Assembly (NCBI GenBank): GCA_029255685.2
Contig: CM055314.2
Location: forward strand, 43,482,772-43,546,771
DNA from: Silene conica
Lineage: Eukaryota > Streptophyta > Magnoliopsida > Caryophyllales > Caryophyllaceae
DNA length: 64,000 nt
Direction of reading: 5' to 3'
Part shown: in pieces, positions 32,490 through 43,056 of the stretch
Layout: every line of letters starts with the position of its first letter
Numbering within the stretch: position 1 is the first letter of the stretch
Program-made: the position numbers and the translations under genes
The notes under the pieces: generated by a model
What the model was told of the DNA's origin: nothing
The model's database searches: none
What the model saw: the letters and a program-made list of their open reading frames with translations, nothing else

Positions 32490-35400
32490 ATTGGTATCAG
32501 AGCATTATTGCTCCCGACACACTCATGTGACCCCCAACCTTAACTTGACCATATAATTGAATAATGAATGAGAGATGGGGTAGATTTAAGGAATTATCTT
32601 GTATTCTGTTTCGTGATTGCTTTCATTAGGTTCTAACGTGTTTGTTGATTGTCATTGATAATACTTTATTGCCTTCCAATCGACGAACCGTGGACCTATC
32701 CATTTGGCGATGAAGACCGAAGTTCCTACCAAAGATAGAAGATTTGTGCTACTGTTGGAGAATGCTTCTGAGCCTTGAAGATACTCCTCTTCCCTTGTGC
32801 ATCACTTGCTTTGATAACTCTGGATGCACATCCTTCTTTTAGAATATTTGTCTATCTTGCTTGAACAGATCTTCATATCTTTTCAGCTTAACCTTGTTGC
32901 TTACTTTCTAAAGGTGCCCTCTAGGTAACCTCCCCTTTTATTGGATTTGGTGGAACTAGTCCTAGGATAACCGTAAGCTGTGTTTTGAGAAATATTGTCA
33001 TTTGAAGAATAACTTAAGAGGTATCGAGGGACATGTTTTGGGTGATCCAAGGGTCTAGTTGTCTATCCAATTGGGAGAGTGAAAGTGAGTGATAGGATAC
33101 TTGCTTGAAGGTTGAGTTGTATACTTAATATTCGGTGGAACCTAACCTTGAGAACCATGCTTAGATCGTGAAAGTTTGTGGATTGTAAAGTACTGTTAAG
33201 GAGTTAGATAAGATAATTGAGGATATAGAGCAACCTAGAAGAATAGGCTTAAGATGCTAATGAAAAAGGATAGATGAGTAAAGTGAGTTAGTATCACTTG
33301 ACTTAGGTGAGTGATTGAGCTGAGAAAGGACCGTTGTGGAGGAATACGAATCATTGGCTATAATAGTTGAATACTCGAAGAGGTTATGACCTAAGCTTAG
33401 AGGAAGTGAATCGTTATATGACCCTAGGTTGCTTAATAAATCTTAGCGTTTATTTATTGAAAAACTTAAGAGGAACTTGAGGATGCACTCCCAGTTTGTG
33501 AATGGAATAAAGTAATTCAATGAGAGATGTAAATTCGGAAAAACTTGATGGTTTAAAATAATTGTTAACTTGTGGACAGTGAGGTAAGTAAAGTAGATAT
33601 AGCATATAAGGGTGATGACCTAAAAGTGTTATTGAATTGTCATTTGAGGGACTAGCAGAGATGAGACGTCTCAAACTTTTGGGAATAGGTAGTTGTAATG
33701 ATGACATCGTTTAAAGTTTGGAAGATTAGGGTATATAAATCATTGGAGGAGTTGTTCGTTAGAACCGATAATCGAATGACTTGATTTGGGAAGTAAGAAG
33801 TGAGAACCCCGTGAGAATGGTGAGAGACCCGCACCTTGGGAGATTTCCGTAATCGTTTCTTTCATATCGCTTCTCTCTTTTCCTCTCCTTTGCTTCTCCT
33901 TCTGATCTTGGCTTCAATTTTATCGGATTCCATAGCCTAGAGTTCGTACCTGGTCATCTCGTTGTTCCTCGAGCCGTCTTCCGTGTGTCTCTCTCGAGAC
34001 CTATGTCATGTTTATCCCTGAAACACCTAGTGCGGTAACCTACATTAAGCAGACTTGGGAATTTCTTGAGGTTAGTTGTAGACCGTAAATTGGAGAGTGT
34101 TGTTGTTACTTGAGGAAAAACCCAAGGGGCTGATAGAATGTGTTTTGTTGATCCTAGTGTTGTTATGTTTATAATTGGAAGAGTAAGTGAATGATGAGAT
34201 AACTGTGCTAGGTAGAGTGTTATACATGGCTTTCGATGGAACTTAGGTGCGAGAATCTAGCTGAGTCATGGATAACTGTGAGTTTGGAATATCCATTTGA
34301 GGATCTCGAGGAACTTAGACTAAAGATTGATTTCGAGGAATATAATGAAGCTACTGACGTTGCCTGATAATTGAATGAGACAAGCTAATGCTATTTGAAC
34401 TTGAGGAACGAGAGTTGTTAGTAACGGTGTGAGAACATTGGAACATTTACAAGAACTTGTGGAATTGACTGAGTGGTTGATCTTAAGTTACTTAATGGAT
34501 CTTAGCATTTATCTAATGAAAGACTTAAAGGAAAATTTAGGATACATCATCAGCTTGAGAATGAATGATTCATTGGGAGATGTAAGTCCGGAAACGCGTT
34601 GATTTGGGTATGGTTATTTCTGGACCGTGATACAAGAATAGTAGATTTATCACATGAGTTGGGTAGTCTGAGAGTTTAATTGAATTGTCATTTGGGAACC
34701 ATCGGAGATGTGTTATCTCAACTTTTGAGGAATAAATCATTGAAAGGATAATGTTGCTTTAGACTTCGAGGAACCTTGAGATCTGAATCGTTTTGAGGAA
34801 CTAGTCATGAGGACCAGTCATAGACTTGCTTGACTTGGAAGTTGTTACCATGGTAAGATTTTGTTTTGGATGTTCAGCGTGATATTTAAGTTGGGAATTT
34901 AAGATATTGAACCTTGCGAAATAGGTTGCTAGGATCGAACGGTCAAAATCTAAGGTTATAGGATAGTGAATACTATATCCTGAGTTTTGAGGATTCGTTG
35001 TTATGGTAATAGAGTTCCGGTTTAGAGTTTTGGAAACCTTCTTGTTGAGGAACGCCCTGTTTGGAGGATGAGATGTTAATAAGAGGAACCGTGAAACCAT
35101 TGTAAGTATCGAGGTCACCAGAAACGTCCCTTTGGGATATACTAGAAATCGTGGTAACGACGTTTGATTATGGATCGAGCGGTTAGTGTACCCATGTTTG
35201 GCAAAGGTTACCGTCTTCTTTAGCCTGCAACTTGATCGTTCCGTTCCTTCAACCCTCCTTTTTGTGTTCTAATAGCCGCGAGGCTTGAAACCCCTAATGC
35301 CCCGTGTGGAAAATAAGCTCTACGACTGTTTCCGCGCTCTCAAACGCCTGTCTTGGAGCTCGTTCCCCAATTGTAGACTTTAAATCCACTGTTTTTGGAA

Positions 35401-35892
35401 AAAGCTCAGTTGTTTTGAGAATTTGAAACCGCTTTCTCTTCCGTTTGAAGCAACTTTTAGTCATTGTTACAATTTTACTTTTTCAAGAATTTGGGAGTAT
35501 TGGTCGATTTGAAGAAAACCTGGTTTTAAAAAGCGTAACGTTTTACGATTTTGTCAGATTTCAGCGTTGACTGCCACTAGAACCTGTTGTTGGAGACGTC
35601 TGATAACGTGTGCTGTGCTTGTCAACACCGAATCAATCTAATTTTGAACTTTATTCGAACAAAATTTTGGGACTTGTCTCAGATTTGGAATGTCGGACTC
35701 TCGACGTAACGAGAATCCCATATCCATTGACAAGACTTGTGCCTTTAAACCTTTTGTTTCTTGAAACCTTTTTGGAAAAATAAAGTTTTGGGTTATCTTA
35801 ACCCGCTTGATAAATTTTGAAAGTTAGAGTTATTTTCATGCTTACTTCTACCTTCGAGTTTCGAGGACGAAACTTTTTGAAGATTGGGTGAT
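32490..35892 (+). mobile_element. V internal domain, non-coding (LARD-like)
   Basis: 3.4 kb starting with a tRNA-iMet primer site (TGGTATCAGAGC, 32492-32503) and ending with the AGGA hairpin and primer tract. No gag or pol motif. 33040-33760 and 34150-34770 are diverged direct repeats about 1.05-1.1 kb apart. Confidence 0.8.
35858..35875 (+). other. Primer-tract-proximal hairpin (V)
   Basis: Arms AGTTTCG and CGAAACT, loop AGGA, with 17 nt to the LTR start at 35893. Confidence 0.75.
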
Positions 35893-36848
35893 TGTAACAT
35901 CCCGTATTTTCGTAAAATCTAATTTAAGCGTTTTAAATTATTTTAAGTAATAAAATAATATTTTAATAATTTATTGTGAAAGATTTTAATTTAATTAGTA
36001 AGATCCGTCTTAAGAACCTTAAGTCCTTAAGACGAATGCAAACTTGGTAAACTTAAACTCACGTCTTAATATCCGTTCAAGTATCCTAACCCGTTTAATT
36101 GACTCGGAAAGGACACTTACTTAAACCCCTAAAAACACATTAGTCGACATATTCATTCATCTCCTTCAAACTTTACACTGTAAACTAATTTCTCTTAAAA
36201 CCTCCATTGTTAACATCTTCTTTTGATCTTTTCCCCATCATCCGTTCATCAAATCGAGGTAACGATAACATTTTCGGAATCCTCATTTAATTTCCAAGCC
36301 ATCTATCACTTTCGTTTTTCAAATCCTTAACTTCGAAAATGGGGGTGTTTTACATAAATTCTGTTTTTATGTCCTAAAACCCGTTTTTCGTGTTTGTAGG
36401 TGAAGGATTGGACAACCCGTACATCGATAGCTTCGTGGTAGAGGAGGATCTTTAGCCGGAGTGCATTTAAGGTGACGATAATGAGAAACTCGGCCTTAAT
36501 GTGAATATTAGCAAGTTTTGATGTGTTCTTATGTTAGTCTCTGATTTCGTTAATGTTTATTGATCAAAGGACTTAGTATCATGTTTAGGATTGTGCTTAT
36601 GTGATGTATTCATGCTTGGTGATGTTGTTATATGCTCTTAAGTTAAATTTCAGTTTTTACAAAGTTAAGACGGATACTTGATATAATCGTTTGAGGATTG
36701 TTATGGGATTTTTTTGCTGTTAGATAAGTAGTATTGGATGATTTATAATGTTGGGTAAACATCAATTGTAGCAATGCTTGAGTTTTGGTGTCGATTTATG
36801 AAGTTTGGTAATGGCTGGAAAATCACGATTTTCGTATCAGGCTCTCTG

Positions 36849-37147
36849 AGCCGGTCGACCGACCGGCCGCCGGTCGACCGGCTGGGAGCGCGTCTTGTGT
36901 GTTTTTCGTATTTTGTAGAAATTTGGCTTGGGACTGCCAGCCGGCCGACCGGCTGCCTGCCGACCGGCTGGTAGTCTCTTGGTGTTGTTTTGGTTGCTTT
37001 TGCGATGAACATAAGGAAAGGGAGCCCAGCCGGCAGACCGACCGCCTGCCAGCCGGCTGGGAGTGCTTTGGGGTTTGGGTTACGCATTGTTGAGGACCTA
37101 GGATTGAGGTTCCCAGCCGGCCGACCGGCTGCCTGCCGACCGGCTGG
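36849..37147 (+). repeat. V 3' LTR GC-rich module array (four copies)
   Basis: Modules at 36849-36885 (with an extra GACC, 37 bases), 36939-36971, 37028-37060 and 37115-37147. The last joins the left part of module 4 to the right flank of module 5 of the 5' LTR, as expected from loss of one repeat unit by unequal recombination. Confidence 0.85.
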
Positions 37148-37391
37148 GGATCCCTGTAGGCTGTCTTGGTTTGTAATCGTTCGTAACTTTCAAACGCTTA
37201 ATCGGTTTTGTTTGAAACTCGCTCCTTGCATCTTTGATATGTACTTGAGGTTCCCGGAGGACGGGCAACATTTTATTGGGTTCGGGAATGGAGTGAGGAT
37301 AGAGACCCCCCGGTCGGGTAACCGAAAGGGAAACCGGCTCTCCCTCGTCTTAGTTCCCGGGATCAATTAAGTGTCGATTAGTGGTTTAAGA

Positions 37392-38440
37392 TGATGCGGG
37401 AGCATTAGCAAGGATTCGAGGTCGTGACCCACGACCCAAAGAAAGGTTAAAAATGTTCGATATGGGTTCGATACGGATTTTCAAGTTAGCTTGGGAAGAC
37501 GTATTAAAGGAACAAAAGAAAGATCCGGGTAGGGATCTTGGGAACCGTGCCCAACGTCTGGGACCACACGGTTAGGGTTTCCTAATTTCATTAGGGTTTG
37601 TGTGATTTAATTTGTCTTATTTTTATTTTAGTTAGTTAATTAATTTTGTTACTAGTTTGTTACAACATAGTTGTTAAGGTTGTTACAAGGTGGTTACAAA
37701 GTTAGTTATTAGTTAGTTATGAGTTTGTTATTAAGTTGTTAGGGTTTGTTACTACAACTTAATCTTTTATTTATTATTTTATCTTTTAGATTTAATAAGG
37801 ATTTTTTTAATCCATAAGATAGAATTAGGAAAGTAAAATAGGTAGCAGTAGTACACGGTTTGGACGTGGTCTTGGGAACCGTGTAGGAGTTCGTTTTCTT
37901 TCCTATTTCGATTCTAGTTTGTGACGGATGACCTTACTATAAATAGGCATCCTTAGTTGGTTGTTTAATGAATTCAAGTTATAAATTAAAAACCTTTTGT
38001 AAAGTTTTACTTACAAATCTAAAGTATCTGTGTGAGCTTTAAAACCCGAAGTATCTGTGTGAGCTTCAAAATAATTGAGAGAATATCTGTGTGAGTTTGA
38101 TCAATTATCCTATCCATCGACATACATAAACCATTCATCAAATCGTTTCACAAATATTTCAAGTATTAAGTGCCGCGCCTTATTACGTCATCAAGATTCA
38201 TCAAGAACATCAAAGAAACACCAAGAACAACATCACCGTCCGCCGTTGACCACCACGTTGACCACCAGGCCACGTCACCACCGTCGGTCACCATCAATCG
38301 TTCATTCTTTCAACTTTCTTGGTTACTTTTACGTTCTTATTTCGTTCAAGATTGTAATATTTTATTAGTATTTTTATTCCGCTGCAACATCCGTATTTTT
38401 GTTGATTATCTTTATTGATTATCACCCAAAATACGCATCA
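37392..38440 (+). repeat. U 5' LTR
   Basis: TGATGCGGG to ATACGCATCA. TATAAAT at 37938-37944 is followed by the hairpin triplet. Its first about 180 bases equal the 3' end of the gag-protease frame, because that frame runs into the 3' LTR. Confidence 0.95.
38020..38108 (+). other. U R/U5 hairpin triplet (5' LTR)
   Basis: Loop TATCTGTGTGAG three times. 38020-38041: TAAAG/CTTTA. 38048-38067: GAAG/CTTC. 38071-38108: outer stem ATAATTGA/TCAATTAT, tandem G-A mismatch, inner GAA/TTT. In the 3' LTR (41059-41147) the arms are unchanged while one loop base differs. Confidence 0.65.
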
Positions 38441-38443
38441 AAT

Positions 38444-38455
38444 TGGTATCAGAGC
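38444..38455 (+). promoter_or_regulatory. U primer binding site
   Basis: TGGTATCAGAGC, complementary to initiator tRNA-Met, three bases after the 5' LTR. Confidence 0.93.
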
Positions 38456-38490
38456 TTCGGCTCTTGGTCTAATTTTTATTACACCAGTTC

Positions 38491-40614
38491 TTGGGAAAGT
38501 TTGTCAACATGGTAGGATCTCAAGACGGAGAAGAAAAATCATGGGAAGAGAGCAACATGGAATTAAAATCCGAAATCCAAGAGCTCAAATATCTCATTAA
38601 GACTATGATGACCAAAGGAGGTCATAAGAAGACGGGAGAGTCCTCATCTAGGGCGAGTGACTCGGAAGAAGAGGCTGAATTTAAGGGCAAGACTTGGGAC
38701 AAGAACGATGATGATAGAGGTCTCAAACTTGACATCCCTGAATTCAAAGGAGATATGGATCCGGAGGATTTCTTGGAGTGGCTAAGGCAAACAGAGAGAG
38801 TCTTTGAATACAAGGAATACGATGACCGGAAACAATTCAAGGTTGCGATCTTAAAACTTACCAAGTACGCTTCGCTATGGTATGAAAACCTTGTGAGGCA
38901 AAGAAAGAAGCAACATAAAGAAAAGATTAAGTCTTGGGCAAAGTTGAAAAAGCACATGGTAAAGAAATTCTTGCCAAAGGACTACAATCAAGAAAATTAC
39001 TTAAAACTCCATTCTTTAACGCAAGATAATATGACCGTCTCAGAATACATTCGGGAATTTGAAAAGATGACCATTGTATGTGATCTAGATGAGAGGGAGG
39101 AGTTGAAAGTTGCTAGATTTATTCGTGGTTTAGTACCAACCCTAGCTTCAAGGGTTGAGATTCAAAACTATGAAGATTACTATGATGTGTGCAGGATTGC
39201 TTTGAAGTTTGAAAGACATGACAAGGCAAGGAAAGTAAATTCTTATAAAAGCACAAGAGTCGGAGAAGGCTCATCATCATACACCACCAATGCCACGCCT
39301 AAAGCTAAAGAGGCGTCTAAAGAAGATGGGGCCGAAAAGGCCAAAGGAGCATTCAAGCCAAGTATTCCTGATCCTAAAGGGAGTACAATTAGAAGATGTT
39401 GTAAGTGTCAAGGCTATGGACACATCGCTACGGATTGCCCTCAAAGGAGAACCTTATCCATTCAAGAACTTCAAGGTATGGTTCCTAACTTTGTTGTACC
39501 TGAATTAGTAGAGGAGAAAAAAATTGAGGAGGAAAAGGAGGACAGAAAAGTCGTGGGAGCCGAGAGTGAGGATGAGGGGGATTGTCTCGTAGTACGTGCT
39601 TTACATGTGGAGTCCACGACGGAAGGTGAGGAACAAAGGGATAATGTGTTCCATACTCGTTGTAAGGTTGAGGGGAAGAAGTGCGACTTAATTATTGATA
39701 GTGGGTCTTGCACTAATGTTGTTTCGAAAACCTTAGTTTCGGAGTTGGAGTTAAGTATTAGGGCTAGAGAAAATCCGTACAAGTTGCAATGGTTAGATGG
39801 GAACCAAGGGGTACGGGTGGAGAAACAAGCCTTAATTTCTTTTAACATTGGGCCTTATGAAGATAAACTATGGTGTGACATCGTCCCTATGAACGCATGT
39901 CATATATTACTTGGAAGGCCTTGGCAATACGATAGGAACGTTATACATGATGGGAGAACAAATGTATATAGCGTTACTAAAGGAGGTACCATCTATGATC
40001 TCCAACCTTTATCAAGAATCAAACCTAGGCCACCTAATTCAAAGAAAAGCTTATTTATGGAGTTAGGGGAAGGGACACCAAGCGACGGGGATGAAGAGTC
40101 AAGCGTGCGTGGTGTTGGGTTGGTCGAAATTCATGGGGGACATGGAGGTTGTGAGGGATTGCCAAGTAGGGAGGAGCATGAGAGACGTGAGGAACTGAAC
40201 GCCGTGAGCATTCCGGAGGTCGAAGGCCGCAAGGTGGGACGAGCCGTGGGTATTGGAGTTCGGGAAGAAAGGTTGGTTGCTAACTCCAACGAGCACAAGG
40301 AGTCTCGGAGCATGGGTTTGGTAAATCAAGGAAACCGTGTTCTCAACAAATCAAGGGCTAACATATCCAAGTCTACTCGAGAGTTACATGATCTTAATTT
40401 GAGGTCAAATTCTCAAAAACTGAGAGAGTATGATGCGGGAGCATTAGCAAGGATTCGAGGTCGTGACCCACGACCCAAAGAAAGGTTAAAAATGTTCGAT
40501 ATGGGTTCGATACGGATTTTCAAGTTAGCTTGGGAAGACGTATTAAAGGAACAAAAGAAAGATCCGGGTAGGGATCTTGGGAACCGTGCCCAACGTGTGG
40601 GACCACACGGTTAG
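38491..40614 (+). CDS. U Gag-protease polyprotein
   Basis: 707 codons, uninterrupted from ATG 38491. Gag capsid domain at about residues 75-230 (DIPEFKGDMDPEDFLEWL ... WYENLVRQRKK). Zinc knuckle CCKCQGYGHIATDCP at about 302-317. Aspartic protease near 400-490 with IIDSGSCTNVV and the distal HILLGRPWQYD. The rest is charged, poorly conserved linker; the final 61 codons lie in the 3' LTR (40431 on). Gag packages element RNA in cytoplasmic particles and the protease matures it. No RT follows. The open frame and young LTRs suggest it may still be translated and could supply Gag to other elements. Confidence 0.93.
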   Translation: MGKFVNMVGSQDGEEKSWEESNMELKSEIQELKYLIKTMMTKGGHKKTGESSSRASDSEEEAEFKGKTWDKNDDDRGLKLDIPEFKGDMDPEDFLEWLRQTERVFEYKEYDDRKQFKVAILKLTKYASLWYENLVRQRKKQHKEKIKSWAKLKKHMVKKFLPKDYNQENYLKLHSLTQDNMTVSEYIREFEKMTIVCDLDEREELKVARFIRGLVPTLASRVEIQNYEDYYDVCRIALKFERHDKARKVNSYKSTRVGEGSSSYTTNATPKAKEASKEDGAEKAKGAFKPSIPDPKGSTIRRCCKCQGYGHIATDCPQRRTLSIQELQGMVPNFVVPELVEEKKIEEEKEDRKVVGAESEDEGDCLVVRALHVESTTEGEEQRDNVFHTRCKVEGKKCDLIIDSGSCTNVVSKTLVSELELSIRARENPYKLQWLDGNQGVRVEKQALISFNIGPYEDKLWCDIVPMNACHILLGRPWQYDRNVIHDGRTNVYSVTKGGTIYDLQPLSRIKPRPPNSKKSLFMELGEGTPSDGDEESSVRGVGLVEIHGGHGGCEGLPSREEHERREELNAVSIPEVEGRKVGRAVGIGVREERLVANSNEHKESRSMGLVNQGNRVLNKSRANISKSTRELHDLNLRSNSQKLREYDAGALARIRGRDPRPKERLKMFDMGSIRIFKLAWEDVLKEQKKDPGRDLGNRAQRVGPHG
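40396..40411 (+). other. Primer-tract-proximal hairpin (U)
   Basis: Arms AATTTG and CAAATT, loop AGGT, 19 nt before the 3' LTR. It lies inside the gag-protease reading frame. Confidence 0.6.
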
Positions 40615-41479
40615 GGTTTCCTAATTTTATTAGGGTTTGTGTGATTTAATTTGTCTTATTTTTATTTTAGTTAGTTAATTAATTTTGTTACTAGTTTGTT
40701 ACAACAAAGTTGTTAAGGTTGTTACAAGGTGGTTACAAAGTTAGTTATTAGTTAGTTATGAGTTTGTTATTAAGTTGTTAGGGTTTGTTACTACAACTTA
40801 ATCTTTTATTTGTTATTTTATCTTTTAGATTTAATAAGGATTTTTTTAATCCATAAGATAGAATTAAGAAAGTAAAATAGGTAGCAGTAGTACACGGTTT
40901 GGACGTGGTCTTGGGAACCGTGTAGGAGTTCGTTTTCTTTCCTATTTCGATTCTAGTTTGTGACGGATGACCTTACTATAAATAGGCATCCTTAGTTGTT
41001 TGTTTAATGAATTCAAGTTATAAATTAAAAACCTTTTGTTAAGTTTTACTTACAAATCTAAAGTATCTTTGTGAGCTTTAAAACCCGAAGTATCTGTGTG
41101 AGCTTCAAAATAATTGAGAGAATATCTGTGTGAGTTTGATCAATTATCCTATCCATCGACATACATAAACCATTCATCAAATCGTTTCACAAATCTTTCA
41201 AGTATTAAGTGTCGTGCCTTATTACGTCATCAAGATTCATCAAGAACATCAAAGAAACACCAAGAACAACATCACCGTCCGCCGTTGACCACCACGTTGA
41301 CCACCAGGCCACGTCACCACCGTCGGTCACCATCAATCGTTCATTCTTTCAACTTTCTTGGTTACTTTTTCGTTCTTATTTCGTTCAAGATTGTAATATT
41401 TTATTAGTATTTTTATTCCGCTGCAACATCCGTATTTTTGTTGATTATCTTTATTGATTATCACCCAAAATACGCATCA
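40431..41479 (+). repeat. U 3' LTR
   Basis: 1049 bases, ends TGATGCGGG/ATACGCATCA, followed by target copy TAAGA. Confidence 0.95.
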
Positions 41480-42322
41480 TAAGAAGTTAGAACTATAGGT
41501 TAGTTTCTATCTTTGGATGTTAATGGTTAAGTTTGATGTCGCGTGATGGGATATGTGTTAAGCTCACCTCTGGACCCTTTACTTGATTTGCATGTTGGGA
41601 TATGTGTTAAGTTCACCTCTGGACCCGACATAGTTTGGTAGTGGGATATGTGTTAAGTTTGCCTAGAGTTTGGTACAGTGTCAGATATGCATGATGGAGT
41701 TGATGATTATATTGTTGAGTTATAGTTTGTTCATCCAAGGCTTTGGATGACTCTATGATCGGTTTCATAAATAGTTGGATTGAAAGACCCCCCCGACTGG
41801 GTAACCAGTAGGGAAACCGGCTCTCCTTCCTAACGGTTTATGAAGTTGGTTGAGAGTCGTGCACCAGAGTTTGCATGATAGTATGAGGACAGTTGATGAG
41901 ATATTTATGCTTCACATGTTCATATATGTTGGAGTATTCTGTATTGCTTTAGGTGTTACGTGTTGTCACAAAAGGTGGCTAGGAGAACTCTAGTCACTCC
42001 CCACTGATTGTGGCGTACATGTTTTCATGTATGTAGGTACATGCAGGTTGGATCGGGGTTCACACGAGAGCTAGCGAGTGATGATCCTTTCATCATATGA
42101 CTTACCCGTTTATCGATTAGCTAGACTCTTAGTTTCTTTTGATATAGTTTTGTCGGTGCCTGTAGGGATGTTCCATCCCAGGCTTTGTATATTTATATTT
42201 TACCTTCAGTTCCAGTTTTATTTCACCTCGCATGTTAGTTATGTAAAAAGTTTTAATTCCGCTGCATTTTTGGTACTTTGTATGTTTTAATTTTCCGCAT
42301 TCGCGAGGGGTTTTACAGAGGA

Positions 42323-43056
42323 TTATGGGTAAAATGAGAAAAAGGGACCTCTACCACATGTGTCGACAAACCACAAACCCGAATGCATACAGGTATTAAG
42401 TAGACAAAATTCATGCTTATGCACATTGATGTGACATGCCTCAAGAGGAGAAACTACTCACAAACCTACATGAAATCGGTCATGAATGTCACCGATTTAT
42501 TAAGCTTTAAACCTTAGAATATGTAGTAGCTTGCAAAGAAGAGAGTCAAGTCTAATAATTTAGCACGAAATCAACAAAAACTCGTAGATAATGCAAAAGA
42601 CTAGCTTGAAAAATTTTGAAAAATGCAAGGCAAGGCAATAAGTGATATGTGAGGCATAATTCGTATTCGTCCGTTCCGACTCGACCTATGCGCTAAGAAC
42701 GCGCGACAGAAAAAGATGAAGAAAAAAAAAGTAAAACACCTAAAGGAATGAAAAACAAAAGGACACCTAGACAAATGCAGACTCAAAAAGGAGTATGCAA
42801 ACACCCTCCCCAAACCAAAACGCACAATGCCCCCATTGCGCTCATCAGCATACATCCACAGCATAGGGATGGGGATAGGCAGAAAAAAAAACAAACAAAA
42901 AAAGGAAAAGGAAAAAGACTAAAAACTACAAAAAGAGTCTATGAAGGAAGGAGGGAAAAACTGGAAATCTAAAGGGAAAAAAAAAGAAAAAACTACTTAC
43001 AAGACGGAGGGACCTCCCCAAACCGAACATCGAAGAGGGAAAGGTCGAGCACGTCC
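42323..43056 (-). other. W 3' UTR distal part
   Basis: Continuous with 29092-30037 before V inserted. Non-coding, with A-rich runs (in plus sense) at 42880-42990. It contains two primer-tract look-alikes (GGTTTGGGGAGG/GGTTTGGGGAG in W sense, at 43013-43024 and 42806-42816), neither preceded by the hairpin. Confidence 0.75.

Larger units (their letters stand above)
37392..41479 (+). mobile_element. U gag-protease-only LTR element
   Basis: 4088 bases with identical-length LTRs (1049 each), target copies TAAGA at 37387-37391 and 41480-41484, inside V's 3' LTR. One open frame encodes gag and protease; RT, RNase H and integrase are absent, so it needs a helper (TR-GAG-like). About a dozen differences between the LTRs by eye (about 1%) indicate a young insertion. 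Confidence 0.95.
35893..42317 (+). mobile_element. V 3' LTR, split by U
   Basis: Same ends as the 5' LTR; about 2.33 kb without U and its target copy. It differs by one fewer GC-rich module and a deletion of about 40 bases near 41657. Right target copy GAGGA at 42318-42322. Confidence 0.93.
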
